Shown: positions 8,656-21,306, counted from the stretch's first letter. The stretch: DNA of 64,000 nucleotides from Crocodylus rhombifer (GCA_038503035.1 JAVSML010024311.1:911859-975858); one strand, 5' to 3'. Made by a program: numbers and translations. Notes: generated by a model not told the origin, from the letters alone.

Positions 8656-11568
8656 TGAGAAGAAAAGGGCTGGGCTTTGAATATCTATACAAACATGAAT
8701 TTTGTGGTTTGTGTTCATTGGGGTTGTAAGATCTGGGTTGTCAGTGACCACAAAGGGGTGAAGATAATTTTCAGTGTTCTCTCTCTCTTTTTTCAAATGT
8801 GTCCCAGTGATGTTTCCTTTTCACCATTCTCTATTATTACTGCCAGATACCGTACTCATTCTGTGTTGTGTATATTAGTAGTGGAATGCTAATGATATTT
8901 TTTCCCATTTAAATAGGTCATTGTCTACAAACCTGGCGGGGTAGTAGTCTTGCTGCAGGAGGCAGGTGGCACCATCTGTGCTTACAAAACTGTATGCCAA
9001 ACAATTTTGGCTTGCTTTGGATGTGAAATTTGTTACATATAATGGCTGTATGCAGATCCTGTGAAATGAAGTCTTCACAAAAGGCCATTAAATGCACAAA
9101 GTAAACACAAAAGACTTTAAAAATCTTTCACATAAATGGCATTGTAAAAAAACCTTGCAAATTTAAAATTGAGTTTTTCCTTTAAATAGCCTCATTTACA
9201 ATTCAAAATGGCACACAAAGTCCTCAGGTTTCATGTGAATCACGCAAAGTGCACATGTTGTTATTAATTGGGTATGTTTTCTAAACTGTACAAAGAATGA
9301 ACATTTTCTCTCATAACTGTGACATAGGTGGAATTAAACAATGTACAATTTGTCTTATATGCCCGCCTCAATAACACCCAGAAACATGCTAGATGAACAA
9401 AAGATTTAGATTGGTATCTGACCAGCAAACTATAGGTCCTGAGCCAGTGAGATCCCCAAAGCTTGTCCCTTGATACCAGACTAGCAAGCTAGGGATTCTG
9501 AATACAAAAGGCCCCATAAAGCCTGTTCTTACAAATCATCCCAGAAGCAGAAGTCATAGGCTCCTCACTGACACCTTTCCAGGAAGGGGATGCTGTGAAA
9601 TCAGCATTGTTCAAAACAGTCTGAGGCTCATTGTCAGATAAGTGAGCATGAGATTCTGAACCAATGAATTGGCAGATCACTGTCACTGGGCAACATAATG
9701 TTGCTTCATTAGCAATCTCACAACTCATTTATTAAAATCAAGTTAGAGATACTGAGTCAATAACTTCGGAGAGGCCTGCCCTCCACTTTCTGAGGAGACT
9801 TGCCTTACAGTTCATCACACTTGCAGACTGATAATATGAAGTTTTAAAGATAAATGATCAAATTTGTCTCTTCCTCCTGTAACTTTTTCAAAGTCAGTTG
9901 AGTGTAATTACAGGTGTAACACAGCAGAAAGAGTTGGGTAGGTAAATCAAAACATATAAACATGAATAATTAAATTCTGAGAATGAATGTTCAGTTATGT
10001 ATATGCAACCACAATAAATGTGATGGGCTTGCAAGGGTATAAAAGATGGTAAAAATTGGCTCACTGATATATATTAAGATACAGGTGGCACCATATGTGA
10101 TGGCTTTCTAATTGTAGGCCAGATGTTTTCAGCTGTATGTGTGTCACTCCTGATCCACGAGTAGGAAGAAAATAACAACCACATAATTAATTTATATTGG
10201 GCAGGAGAGTCATTAGAGAATTTTTTTTGAAGTTGCCTTTTACTCCACTGTTAACCTTGGAAGGGAGGGAAATATGTTTCTTTCACATGGCCTTCCAGGT
10301 CTAGCAGTAGGAAGAGAAGAAATTTACAAATTTCACTTACTGTATACAAACTTCTGTAATGCGTAAACTGGTTAAGTGATACTTGGCAGTTGTTTTATCC
10401 TTGAAATACTACTTTTCTTTGGAAGGTCCTTTATGATATATCTAATCAGGTTTAAAAACTGTGCTCAGCACCTAATACAAAAAACCTTTTTTTTTAAATG
10501 GAATTCTTGGACGTGAAACTTTAATATCTTTGCTGCGACAGGGGCATGGGAGAGAACAGTACTTAAATTAAAGCTCATGTTACTTGTCCATTGGCTCCAG
10601 AGAATGTTCTTTAGTGAAAAAAAATCTTTGTTATTTTGAGTTTCATGCAGCTTTTTAATATTTAGTAAATTGTACTTCTTTTCTTTTCTTTTCCTGCTGG
10701 GAATTATCTTGACTGGATATATAGCAGAAGATCCACATTTCAGCAGCCTGCCCGCTCTCCCTTCCCCCTCATTCCCCCCAAACTTAAGTCTTACTGCAAA
10801 ACTTTCACATGCTGGATTTGAATATTTTTTTCAGCAGATAGCCCCAACTCTGACTGACCTACAAATTCACCTTAGTTGTACAAAATCTATTAGAGCCCTT
10901 AAAGTCAAAGCAAAGAGGCAGAGCTATCCATCCACTGATGTAACTCACTGTATGCTGAATCAGAACATCTCAAATAGAGCTTTGGAAGGAATGGAACTGA
11001 TTAGAGATGTCCACACACAAGCCAGAGGCAGAGAAGAAATTCTGGTGATTTGATGTTGTAATAATGAAGGCGCCACTGCCACCTGTGGGCAGAAACCAGA
11101 ATTAGGACAGGGTGTTATGGTCTGAAAAATCAGAGAAGGAACGAAGTTCATTGCTCTGAAACTCAATGAGTTGCTGGATGGTCATCAGTAGATACAGGAA
11201 GTTATTATGCTTGCCATTGGAAAGCTGGGATCTCCCTTTAGCTTCTTTGAAAAAAGCATGTGATCGGTTTCTAAAAAAAGAAAATGTATTTCTACCTGTC
11301 AGTCTGGTGGATTCAGTCTGAGATGGGAAGTTCAAGCTGTTAGCTTTCTGGATCACACAGCATTAGAGAATTGAAGATTCAGTTTATGAAATTCCTGGGA
11401 TTACAGTGGTGTAAGTAGTATAAAATCTGTAGATCTAGCTTGTGATACACAAAAGGAGCCATTCTACTGAGTTTGAAGGTGCTATATTTAAATAATTAAT
11501 GTTCAGAGTCAAATTCTCTACAGTGTTAGAAAACACAGCAAAAAATAAAACTTACTTATGAACTGGGC
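8656..11568. other. no recognised feature
   Basis: Nearly 3 kb of unique-looking, AT-rich sequence. The only long open frame (10670-11053, plus) begins with a hydrophobic run but has no family resemblance or supporting context and is judged to be chance. Confidence 0.45.
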
Positions 11569-11835
11569 ATGTCTACACAAGACATTAAATGTGCAGTAGA
11601 CTAATTCTACTGTGCATTAGCGCATCACAACAAAAGCCATGCTATTGTGCTAATGCACAGTGGAATTATCCTACTGAGCATTAGCATCACTAAAAAGGCA
11701 TGCCACTAAAAAGGCATGCACAGGTGCTACTATGCAGTAGTGCTGGATACTGCGCGTCCCATTAGTACCTGTTATTACTAGTACTAAACTTAATGCATAG
11801 TACCTTTGGTGTATTAGTGCACGTGTAGACATGCT
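11569..11835. mobile_element. MITE, CTACACATG-end family
   Basis: Starts GGGCATGTCTACACAAGAC and ends GCACGTGTAGACATGC, an inverted pair. The interior is built from palindromic words such as GCAGTAGACTAATTCTACTG and TACTGAGCATTAG. No coding capacity. Family members occur at 1433, 27826, 33138, 44486 and 48276. Confidence 0.7.
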
Positions 11836-11882
11836 TACTGAGTAGGAAACTGGTAAACTCAGTTTCTATCTAACCTGCAGAA

Positions 11883-11975
11883 GATAGGACAGGGTAGCAC
11901 CTTAGAGACTAACAGGTTCAGAGAGACATGAACTTTCACAGGCAATAACCTACTTCATTAGATGCTATGAATGGA
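11883..11975 (+). repeat. dispersed-repeat fragment, class not assigned
   Basis: The text GGTAGCACCTTAGAGACTAA, then CATGAACTTTCACAGGCAAT and CTACTTCATTAGATGC, resembles a repeat I recall as common in reptile genomes (the pattern is 'tagcaccttagagactaac ... gagctttcgtgggc ... cttcatcagatgc'). I cannot assign it to a class from the sequence. Confidence 0.45.
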
Positions 11976-12897
11976 CTTGTAGAATGAAACTATTGTTTAT
12001 AGAAGACAAAGGGACAGGGAAGGGGACACCACCCCATACATTACATGCACGTCTACACTGCAGGGAATGTAATATGTAACAATACAAATGCTAAAAATAA
12101 ACTGCATTTTAAAGATTCTCATATTAACTTAAAATGTCATTTAAATAAGTATATATATATATGCATATATATAGGCAGCTATTAATCCTCTTGATCGTGG
12201 TGTTTGTGTAAGAGTTCTAGTCAGGTGCCTCATGAATCTGCTTGTGGCTGACAAGCCCAGTTTGAGAGCAACACATAGATGTGCATATCTATACATATAA
12301 ATATCCATCTATATATCAGAATTCTTACACATTACTTTATATGCACACATGTTATTTCTCCAGCTCCTGAGCTAGGAGAGACTGTCTGAAACAATTTGAG
12401 CAGAACTAAATCAAGCAACAAATATATTACTCCAAATCCTCATTGGGTGTAGCTGAAGCACCATTAAGTTCCATGGAGCTAAGCTAGCTTGCCTCTACTC
12501 ATGATGAGACTATGTTGAGGCTTACCGCTACACATGTTCTTAAGTAGGTTACTGAATCAGTGCCTTGATCATCTGTCATTTTCTGCATCCTATTCCCCAA
12601 CAAACATCTGTTGCTTTCTGTGTAGATCCTAGGTCTAATTCTTTACACCTTTCAAAGGCAAGAGCCATTTGGAATGAGTTGGTGTCATGCGACTCAATGC
12701 TCATGTTAACATGGAACTTAGGCAATGAATGAAGCAGAATTCTTTCAGACTCGAGCTCTGTGCTTGTTACTGAACAACACAATAAACATATGACCTTATC
12801 TCCTTAGTAATGGATAAAGAGCCTAACACAATATGAGTGTGGCATAAATAACTTGGACAGTGTCTTACAAAATTACTCATACTAATGTTGCTCCAGC
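11976..12897. other. no recognised gene; short AT tract
   Basis: Unique-looking AT-rich sequence. It includes a short (AT)n run with GCATATATATAG around 12150-12174, and nothing coding. Confidence 0.5.
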
Positions 12898-13033
12898 CAG
12901 AGGTGCTGAATATGTGGGGGCCTGCAGGCACTGGCCCCCTTTGGGAAGAGAGCTGTCACCTGAAATGCATAAGGCTTTCTACATGTCCATCATCTTAGGC
13001 CCTCCCTGACAAAAATAAAAGTTGGCACTTATG
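12898..13033. mobile_element. hAT-type MITE, 136 bp
   Basis: The left end is CAGAGGTGCTGAA; the right end, reverse-complemented, is CATAAGTGCCAAC. The flanks GCTCCAGC (12890-12897) and GCTCCAGG (13034-13041) match at 7 of 8 positions, as expected for an aged hAT 8-bp target duplication. No coding capacity. Confidence 0.65.
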
Positions 13034-13715
13034 GCTCCAGGTGCACAGCTCTTGCTATATCTGTTTCTTATTTTCCCTTTCAGATCATAAATGCTATGAT
13101 GTGGTACTCATCTTCCAAAAGCAGTGCAGGGATTCTTTTTGGTGAGCGTTTCTCAAAGAGGATCACTGCCTTATTTTTAATGGCTGAAATTCCAAATTGT
13201 TACACTTATCATGATTCATTTAAGTTTTGGTGGTCTGAAATGGCTGTCCTTAAAGGCTTTCAGAACAACAGGTAATCCCAGGAAATTTAATTAAAACTTA
13301 TCAGTGGCATATATAAACAGAACTTCTTACCCAGAATTTGCATACGGAGCTATGTAAAACTACCAATTTCCATATCTTGAATATTCATGTGATGATTGAT
13401 ATTTTCATCAGTGTTAATGACCCTGATCCAGAGTAAAATAAGATTTTAGCATTTCCACAAGGGAGCACAGATTTCGCAGAAGCAAGGAATGCTATAATAA
13501 AGCAGCTGGGTAGTGGTAGGAAAAGTACAGGCTTTGCAGTGGCTTCTGCACTGACTTTAATCATGTATGGCAGAAGAGGACAATGCATGTACCTCATCAA
13601 AATGGCCCATGCCCTGACATACACCCTGTAAATGTTCAAAGAGGCAAGGATACCACAGAGGCCTGTGCCCTGGATCAGCCCTTCAGCAGGAGATGGGTCA
13701 GGCAAAGATACCAAC
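13034..13715. other. no recognised feature
   Basis: Unique-looking sequence. The minus-strand open frame at 13385-13714 shows no recognisable domain. Confidence 0.45.
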
Positions 13716-14288
13716 AGTTTTCATGCCTGACAGCCAGAGGCAGGAGGTGGAGCTGAGGGCCATGCCAACTGTCAGCCGGGCTGGGAAGTAGTGGGCGGAT
13801 CGGAGGTCACATGGCCTCCCCCCAAGCTGTGCTGGCTTAGGCCCAGGCTGGGGTTGGGGCTGGCTGGGGCTGGAGTCCTCCCCGCCCCTCCTGCTGCCCA
13901 GCCACTGCTGACAGCTGGCATGGCCTCTAGCCCTCCCTCCTGCCTGTGGCTGGCTCTTTTGAGAGCCAGCTTGGTCAGAGCAGACGAGAGGGGCTGATGC
14001 TAGCATGCCATCCTGTGAGGGGTGGGGTTAGTGTGGCCTACAAAGTAGCCTGGTATGCTGGGAGACTATAACCTAACTTGAGTTGGTCGGGGATCGGGTA
14101 CAGAAGTTTGATAGACCGCTCTTACCTAAATCGCTTAAGTCTGACACTACATCCATCCATGTCTATCTTAGACTGGGTTCTGCTATTTTGAAACCCATCT
14201 GTGTATACTGAACTTCTGTTTGGTTATGGGCATAAACTGGTTTCCCATCGTTTATACTGGTATAAGTGTGATGTCTACCTGGCCCTAG
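13716..14288. mobile_element. TAGGGACAG-family DNA element, degraded copy
   Basis: The left part (13716-14030) is a GC-rich core. The right part (14040-14288) carries the family words GGTATGCTGGGAGACTATAA, CTTAAGTCTGACACTACATC, TGAACTTCTGTTTGGTTA and CATAAACTGGTTTCCCATCG, ending near GTCTACCTGGCCCTAG. The same words recur at 25570, 39601 and 45715. Its own terminal repeats are worn. Confidence 0.55.
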
Positions 14289-15194
14289 AGAATAAAAATG
14301 TCCCACCTGGAAATCCTGCATCACAGCTAATTTTACTGCTGTTTTTTCCTGCCAGTATAACTATATATGTACCTAACAGTTGGCAGAGAGACCCAATCAA
14401 GAATTTCAACAAACCTTTTGGAATGAAAAATGTTGTGCTTGAATTCAGTCTGTGTTCAAAGATTAGTGTATTTGTACACTTGCGGTATAGAAATGAATGT
14501 CTCTGGTCTGTACACATCCGTGTAGCATAAGAACTTATCACCATAGTATCTGAGTGTCTCACAGAGGGATACATTCAGGTTCTCACATCATTTTTCCAAA
14601 AATAAGAAATGCATAAGTCACAGTATTAGACCCCTGGTTTATACCTTCCTAAAGCCACACTTTCTCTCAAGGGTATATCTATACTGAACACCACAGTGTA
14701 GTGTAATTACTCAAGATGGCTTTAAATGTGCTAACTCAGAAATTGGAAACAGTTTATCTAGAGTCACATGGAGTGGTATAGAGGTTAATTCTCAGTAAGG
14801 TAAATTGGGCAAGGTGAAACTCCAGGCTTCTGTGGCTACATTGCTCTTTCTGCCTGAGCTGGCTCATTTAGCACTGCCATAGGGATCTGTATACTGTAGT
14901 CTGCAGTGTAGAATTATCCTATGTAGCTGGCTGCCAATTTTTCATTCTAAACCAAATGTTCCTTTGTAGTATCTACGCAGAGTCCTAATTTCATTTTATG
15001 CTATCTTCACTTCGAACTGTGACACTCCGTTTCAACTTCTCTTAGACACGGTTATTCAGTGTTCAGCACCCAATAAAATTGGGCATTGAGTGTTTTCTTG
15101 AAGAACGGCACTGGAATGAACTCTTATAGCCAGGAGACGGAGTTTGACTTGGCAGAGAGAACCAGCTAAGTATTTTAGCAAGCCTGGGAGGAGG
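14289..15194. other. no recognised feature
   Basis: Unique-looking sequence. Overlapping open frames near 14200-14574 on both strands lie partly in repeat and look like chance. Confidence 0.45.
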
Positions 15195-15279
15195 AACAAG
15201 TATGTGGCTGTAAGTCCCAAGTTCTATTTTAGCTGTATCTATTAGGTGGCCACTGCCTCACTTCTTCACCTATAAAATG
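15195..15279 (+). mobile_element. MIR-like SINE fragment
   Basis: TGCCTCACTTCTTCACCTAT, then AAAATG, matches the MIR core/3' text TGCCTCAGTTTCCTCATCTG, then TAAAATG. It is cut off at about 15280, where CR1 copy B begins, so the CR1 probably inserted at or within it. Confidence 0.45.
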
Positions 15280-16098
15280 AATTTGGACAGGTTGGAAAAG
15301 TGGGCAGAACAGAATAGGATGCAATTTAACAAAGATAAGTGCAAAGTACTGCACCAAGGGAGAAAGAATCACAAGCACACATAGAGACTGTAGATGACTT
15401 CCTAAGCAGCACAGCAGCAGAAAGGGATCTCAGAGTCACAGTCAACTCCAAGATGAACATGAGTCATCAATGTGAGGGAGTGATCAGTAAAGCTAACCAC
15501 TTTCTATCATGCATTAGCAGGTGCATTACAAACAGGTCTAGGGAGGTGATACTTCCCCTCTATGCAGCATTGGTAAGGCCACAGCTGAGTTCAGCTTTGG
15601 GTGCTGCACTTCAAGAAGGATGTGGAAAACCTTGAGAGGGTCCAGAGGAGGGCTACTCAGATGGTTAGGGGGCTGGAGGAAAGGTCCTACAAGGAGAGAT
15701 TGAGGGACCTGGATCTCTTCAGCCTCTGCAAGAGAAGGCTGAGAGGGGACCTAGTGGCCATCTACAAATTCATCAGGGGGGCAGCAAGGAATAGGAGATG
15801 CTCTGTTTACCAGGGCACCCCTTGGAGTTACTAGAAACAACGGCCACAAACTGACAGACAGCAGATTTAGATTAGACATAAGGTAGAACTTCTTTATGGT
15901 AAGGATTACCAGAATCTGGAATGGGCTTCCAAGGGAGGTGGTGCTCTCCCTTACGTTGGAGGTCTTTAAGAGGAGACCCGACAAGCACCTGCCCAGGGTC
16001 ACCTGACCCCAATGCTCTTTCCTGCCCAGGGCAGGGGTTCAGACTCAGTGATCTACTAAGGTCCCTTCTGACCCTAAAAATCTGTTAAATCTATTGAA
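15280..16098 (+). mobile_element. CR1 LINE copy B, 5'-truncated
   Basis: Begins within the reverse transcriptase gene (LDRLEKWAEQNRMQFNKDKC) and runs to the CR1 3' end (AAGGTCCCTTCTGACCCTAA, then AAATCTGTTAAATCTATTG at about 16098). The coding text includes DLRVTVNSKMNMSHQC and SRCITNRSREVILPLYAAL, then a frame change to FKKDVENLERVQRRATQMV. At least two frame breaks are visible (near 15600 and 15830). Severe 5' truncation is normal for CR1. Confidence 0.88.
15339..15834 (+). pseudogene. CR1 reverse transcriptase C-terminal remnant (copy B)
   Basis: Two overlapping open frames, 15339-15635 and 15601-15834, together cover the post-catalytic part of the CR1 ORF2 protein. The first contains the RDLRVTVNSKMNMSHQC region; the second runs from FKKDVENLERVQRRATQMVR to YKERLRDLDLFSLCKRRLRG. 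The shift between them near 15610 shows an indel. The palm catalytic motifs are absent because of truncation. Confidence 0.8.
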
Positions 16099-16734
16099 AG
16101 AAATATGCTCATACAGTGTTTGCTCATCTAATGTGCTATAGCATTGCCAAGTCCTGGCTATTATCAGGCTTGGTTTGGTTTAGCTTTCTCCTGCAAAAAG
16201 AAGTAACAGCACTTCAGTCACTTGGGGAACAGACAAAAACAGGCATAATTCCATTTATTTTAATGGAATGTCCTGCATATGTCATCAGTGAATCTGGCTT
16301 TCTTGAGTGTTCGGTGTGTAATCCTTGTTTCAGTTAATTGGCACTATAACAAAGGTCAAGCCATCATGCATTTCCTACAGTGTACTGGAAAACAACACCG
16401 TTGTTCGAACACTTTCTTTAGGGTCTGTTCTTCCCCCTACTGAGTTGAAATAGTTTTGCTTTTTATCTTAAGCAAAATATGCCACCTTTTCACATTCCAG
16501 ACAAGAATCTTGAAGCAAGTATGAGGGGCATGAAATTAGGGTTGTGAGCTATGGCTCAGGGAGATGGCATAGAGCTCTGTGTTCTTGGGATCAGGGCTCT
16601 CTGGTGAAGAAGGGGACTGGCAAGGCATGGAGGGGAACCAAGCACCAGATAAGAGCTGAAGGGTAGGTGCAGGAAATAAAGATTTGAAAGCAGCATGGAG
16701 GGGAAGCTGGGGTAAATGAAAATGTAGAGTCTTT
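16099..16734. other. no recognised feature between two CR1 copies
   Basis: Unique-looking sequence. 16540-16730 is purine-rich (GGGGAAGCTGGGG-like) and could be upstream CR1 copy C sequence, but I cannot confirm it. Confidence 0.4.
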
Positions 16735-16760
16735 TAATCTGAACTTGTTAAATCGGTACT

Positions 16761-17324
16761 TTGCATCAGTTTTTCACCGGTTCCATAGGACGGCCCTGCC
16801 CACTATGGGTCAGGGAGACCCGGGTGAGGGAGATTCTTTGCCCTCCTCAAAAGTTTGCCAGCATTTCCTCCACTGAAGCTGACCTCGTGAAGGAACACCT
16901 CGACAGGCTGGATATCTACAAGTCAACCGTCCCTGATGGGTTACACCCAAGGGTACTCAGGGAGCTGGTGAGCATCATAGCTCAGCCCCTGGCACAGATC
17001 TTTGAGAGCTCTTGGCACTCTGGTAAAGTGCCCAATGATTGGAAGAAGGCCAATGTGGTGCCTATCTTCAAGAAAGGGAGGAAAGTAGATCCAGCAAACT
17101 ACAGGCCCATCAGCCTGACCTCTATCCTGGGGAAGGTCTTGGAAAAGATTATCAAGGAGGCCATCCTTAACAGACTAGCTGAAGGCAATATCCTGAGGGA
17201 TACCCAGTGCGTGTTTGTTGCGGGTAGGTCTTGCTTGACCAATCTCATTTCCTTTTATGACCAGGTGACTTATCACCTGCACAAAGGAGAAGAGATTGAC
17301 TTCATATACCTCAACTTTAAATAA
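16761..17324 (+). pseudogene. CR1 reverse transcriptase, N-terminal half (copy C)
   Basis: A 187-residue open frame. It contains KSTVPDGLHPRVLRELVS, WHSGKVPNDWKKANVVPIFK, NYRPISLTSILGKVLEKII and GRSCLTNLISFYDQVT, the finger and early palm blocks of CR1-clade reverse transcriptase. It ends at a stop in the motif A region (DFIYLNFK, where DVIYLDFKKAFD is expected), so the first catalytic aspartate region is damaged. The enzyme would have copied CR1 RNA at the target site. Confidence 0.88.
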
Positions 17325-17592
17325 GCCTTCAATCTGGTATCCCAAGATCACCTCTTGGCTAAACTGGCTAACTGATGTCAGCACAATCCACTGGCCGGGG
17401 AACTGGCTCCATGGTAGGATCCAGAGGGTGGTGGTCAATGGGAACCAATTGTCTTGGTGCGCTTGGGCCTATACTATTTAACATCTTCATTAATGATGTC
17501 GCACTGGTGTCAGAAGCAGACTGTTCAAGTTTGCTGACGACACCAAACTCTAAAGTAAAACATCCACACCTGAGGACAGGAGGGTAATCCAG

Positions 17593-18189
17593 ATGGATCT
17601 GGACAGACTCACGAAATGGGCGGATGAGAACCTGATGGTGTTCAGCACCGAAAAATGCAAGGTTCTCCACCTTGGGAAGAAAAACCTGCAGCATCCTTAT
17701 AGGCTCAGCAGTGCTACACTGGTTAGCACTACAGAAGAAAGAGACTTGGGGGTCACGGTTGACCACAAGATGAACATGAGCCTCCAGTGTGATGCTGCAG
17801 CTAGTAAAGTGACCAAAACACTGGCTTGCATCCATAGATGCTTCTCAAGCAGATCCCGGGATTTCATTCTCCCCTTGTACTTGGCCTTGGTGAGGCCGCA
17901 GCTGGAGTACTGCATCCAGTTTTGGGCCCCACAATTCAAAAAGGATGTGGAGAAGCTTGAGGGGGTGCAGAGGAGAACCACGCGCATGGTCAGAGGTCAG
18001 GAAAACAGACCTTATGATGACAGGCTGAGAGCCGTGGGGCTATTCGGCCTGAAAAAGCGCAGGCTCAGGGGTGATCTGGTGGCCACCTGTAAGTTTATCA
18101 GGGGTGCTCACCCAGGATCTGAGGAAACGTCTGTTCACCAGAGCCCCCCAAGAGATGAAAAGATCAAATGGTCACAAACTCCACTGTGA
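17593..18189 (+). pseudogene. CR1 reverse transcriptase, C-terminal half (copy C)
   Basis: A 198-residue open frame. It starts at LDRLTKWADENLMVF and contains the YRLSSATLVSTTEERDLGV region, RPQLEYCIQFWAPQFKKD and LKKRRLRGDLVATCKFIRG. The FADDTKL catalytic box lies just upstream in another frame (at 17530-17550 the text reads as a disrupted KFADDTKL). An out-of-frame tail at 18071-18406 carries [19 protein letters not shown], the typical CR1 C-terminus. Confidence 0.88.
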
Positions 18190-18386
18190 CCGATTCAGGC
18201 TGGACATAAGAAAGAACTTTTTCACTGTCCGAGCCCCCAAGGTTTGGAATAGACTGCTGTCAGAGGTGGTTCAAGCACCCACTTTGAACGCCTTCAAGAG
18301 ACATTTGGATGCTTACCTTGCTGGACTTGATGATCCTCCAGGGTCCCTTCCAGCCCAAATGTCTATGAAATCTATGAATGTTATGA

Positions 18387-20590
18387 ATATTATATTTTGT
18401 TTTTAATAAAACCAACAGCCTGTCCAAAGGTCTAGGTGTGATTGTCATCAACGAGTAATACAGGGATATATTCTACCTGAGGAGAGGTATGGATTGGATT
18501 GGATTTGGGGTTTTATTTATCGAGCTTCACAGCAGTTCTGAATTGCAATCAGGTTAGTTGGGGAATTGGAAGGTGAAAGGCCCCAGTACTAGGCCAGCCA
18601 CTGAAATGAAATCAGGCTTCCTGAGAGAAACTGAGCATCCTGAAAGTTTCTCTTCAGGTGCTTTGACGAGATGGTAAGCATATGTTGCAATAGCTTGTTT
18701 AAAGATATAATAATAGTGGTTTTTATACCATGAATTTGCCAGATAAAGACTTATTGGCATTCACCAATAAGTCCTGTTTCAGTAAAAACGTGTATGTTCA
18801 CTTCTTACTTGGTTTGGTCTGCAAAAAAAATAAGATGCCTAAAATGCATGTGACCTTTTTTGTGCAACTCCATTGATTACAAGCAAGATATACCAGGGAT
18901 GAGTTTTGCCCATGGTAGTTACCCACTTCTGAGGTATCAAGCAAATGTATATGATGCAATACTCATATTGGAATGACCTACTCTCCTGGGCTGTCTTCAG
19001 TCTAAAACTTCTTCCCCACGTTTCAGCCAGCCTGGAGACACCACTCCCCAGATAGGCTTAAATTAAATGTCTCCATTTTTTTAAGCTGCTTCTTTTCTGC
19101 CAGGAAAATATAATAAAACATAATGCATACCACAGAATGAAACATTCTGACTTTGAATACATCCCATACTCCTTTTTCTTGCTCTTTATTCTACTCTTCT
19201 TTTTATCTTAACGCATTTTTTACCTTCCTTCCTATTAACTGATTAACTTTTTATATTAAGGTGCTACATAACCTGACAATAATAAACCTGACAATAATCA
19301 CAGGTACTAAGTAACCTGACAATAATCATATTCCTGCAACACTGCCACACAAGTCAATTATCTCCACTAGCTCAAAGTCTTCACTGGTCAAACTGCTTAC
19401 TACTGACCGTATGCTGTAAAAGAGAAAAGGCACTCCTAGAGCATATCCAGGAACATCCTGTCCTTTCCCCCCCAAAATCTGACAGAACAATATAGTCGGT
19501 TCATCCATTGCTTTAGCTGTGGAAATGCAGAGATATATGTACCCATTATGGAGTGCCTAACTGGAGATACTTTAAAAGGAGCCTGGTTTTCAAAAATAAG
19601 GAGTATTCACAGTGTAAACTGGGCTCCTGTTAAGGAGTCTCTTGACTGGCATCCAAAAATCTTAGAGCTCTACCCACTTTGCTGGTACATCAGGGCAAGG
19701 GTGGATCCATGAAGATATCACGTGCAGGAGGTTGAGAGTCCCAAAGGTGCTAGTGGAGCCTACTTGTTGCTCAATTCCTGCTTTTACTCACATCCTACCA
19801 TGGATCTCCCCAGTATTAAAATAATGTTCACAGTCCAGAATGACTGACACTATTAGGGCTCTGTGGCTGGAAATGCTGAAGCCATAGGAAAACCCTGGCT
19901 CTGTGTTGTCAGAGAAGTTTGCCAGCATTTCCCTCTGACACTGCTGGCAGCTGCTGCACCAGCCACCTAATGGTAAAACTGATGCACAAGTCTGGACTAA
20001 CAAGGACAAGTGGGAGGCTGAAACAAAAATCACAAACTGCTAGCATTTGTAATTAAATAGCAGCTCCAGACCCTGGAGGACACCAGGAACAGGGATCCAT
20101 GCTACACACAAGGGAGCTCCACACAGGGATTATTATTATTATTCGTTAAAACTCTCTCTGGAAAATTGGAAAATTTTTCGGTTAAAACATTTCTAAATAC
20201 AAATGTTTTGAGTCACCTTCCACACTTGTACCTTTGGCTTGGTGAGTTAAACCCAAGATTACTGAAGCCTGGCTGAATTCTGGTGTTTTGGCTCATTTAC
20301 AACAAAGCTGCACACTTCTTACCCAAACTGTAAAGCCCCACTCCATGTGAGGAGCCCCAAGAGATTCAACTACTCATGTAAGTAAATGCTCACCAAGCAT
20401 GAGAGTGACGGTTACACAGTTGTACTGAACAGTAACCAATGGGCTCTGTTATGGAAAAGCAGGTCATACCAGAAGCCTTCATTGTTTGGTTTTGTTCCAC
20501 CCGAGCTTATCCTTGCACTTGATGTGCAGAGAGGTGTGTACGAGGGAAAGAGGATGGGCTGGGGAAGAAATGGGGTAATGTCTTTAGAGC
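18387..20590. other. no recognised gene; small direct repeat
   Basis: Mostly unique AT-rich sequence. Three copies of AACCTGACAATAAT lie at about 19270, 19285 and 19313, a tiny local tandem amplification. An ATT triplet run is at about 20128-20142. Confidence 0.5.
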
Positions 20591-21306
20591 CAGGGGCAGA
20601 TTTGGTGAAGTGGGGTGTGGAAGCAGGCACCCATGCTGCAAGGGTGGGTGCACCCCAGCTCCCAGCCTCCAGCCTTGCAACCCACCAACGTGGACAGATC
20701 ATGCTGCAGGAGTCTCCAGAGACTTTTCTAAAGTCCCTACAGCAGGTAAGCATCCCTCTATTTCCCCCCATGCTCAAGGACCTATCCTTACCTTCCTCTT
20801 TCCCCTGCTTCTTTGCCTGCCCCTGCTGCATTCCCCAAGTCTGAGGGGCAGGGCAAGCTTCAAAGACACTCCTGCCTGCTCCAGCCAAGTTGCTTGGGGT
20901 CTGGGCTTAGGAACAGTGGCAGCAGCAGTAGTGGTGGTGGTGGGGTGTGTGTGTGTGTGGTGGGGGGGTTCTCCCAGTCCCCCAGGAGCAGATGTGGGGA
21001 TGAGGAACACCCTGCACTGCACATTGCCACTCCCACCATTGCTGATCCCAGCTGAGTCAAGCGCCCACATGGCCCAGCTGGAGTGGGGCAGGTATGGCTT
21101 TGAAGCTTCCCCCACCCCTGGGACAGTGGGGAAAGCAGCAGAAGCAGAAGAGGAGAGAAGGGGATGTGCCTTGAGCACAGATGGAAAGCAGAGGGAGAGT
21201 CTTATCTGCTTTGGGGACTTTAAAAAAAATCCCATCTTCCCTGATATGATCCAACCCAAAAGTGGGGCACAATTGTGCTACTATACCCCCTCTGAATCCA
21301 CCAGTG
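20591..21306. mobile_element. foldback hAT-type element, 716 bp
   Basis: The left end is CAGGGGCAGATTTGG; the right end, reverse-complemented, is CACTGGTGGATTCAG. The flanks TTTAGAGC (20583-20590) and ATTAGAAC (21307-21314) agree at 6 of 8 positions. Inside, about 150-bp arms are inverted: 20725-20885 pairs with 21090-21235 (for example AAAGTCCCTACAGCAGGTAAG against AAAGTCCCCAAAGCAGATAAG). The spacer holds GTGGTGG and (GT)n runs. The many overlapping open frames here are a by-product of GC-rich inverted repeats. Confidence 0.65.

Larger units (their letters stand above)
16735..18386 (+). mobile_element. CR1 LINE copy C, the longest CR1 in the window
   Basis: Recognisable coding begins at NLLNRYFASVFHRF (16743) and runs through reverse transcriptase to the 3' end, CAGGGTCCCTTCCAGCCC, then ATGTCTATGAAATCTATGAA, at about 18386. 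It covers RT from the finger region onward; the endonuclease domain is missing. Frame breaks occur near 17324 and 17590 and after 18189. By eye it is closely similar to copy F (53160-54472). Confidence 0.9.

Noticed and set aside
10670..11053. 127-residue plus-strand open frame with a hydrophobic, signal-peptide-like start
   Set aside because: The hydrophobic start comes from a TTTTCTTTTC tract. There is no homology, no exon context, and the composition matches the AT-rich surroundings.
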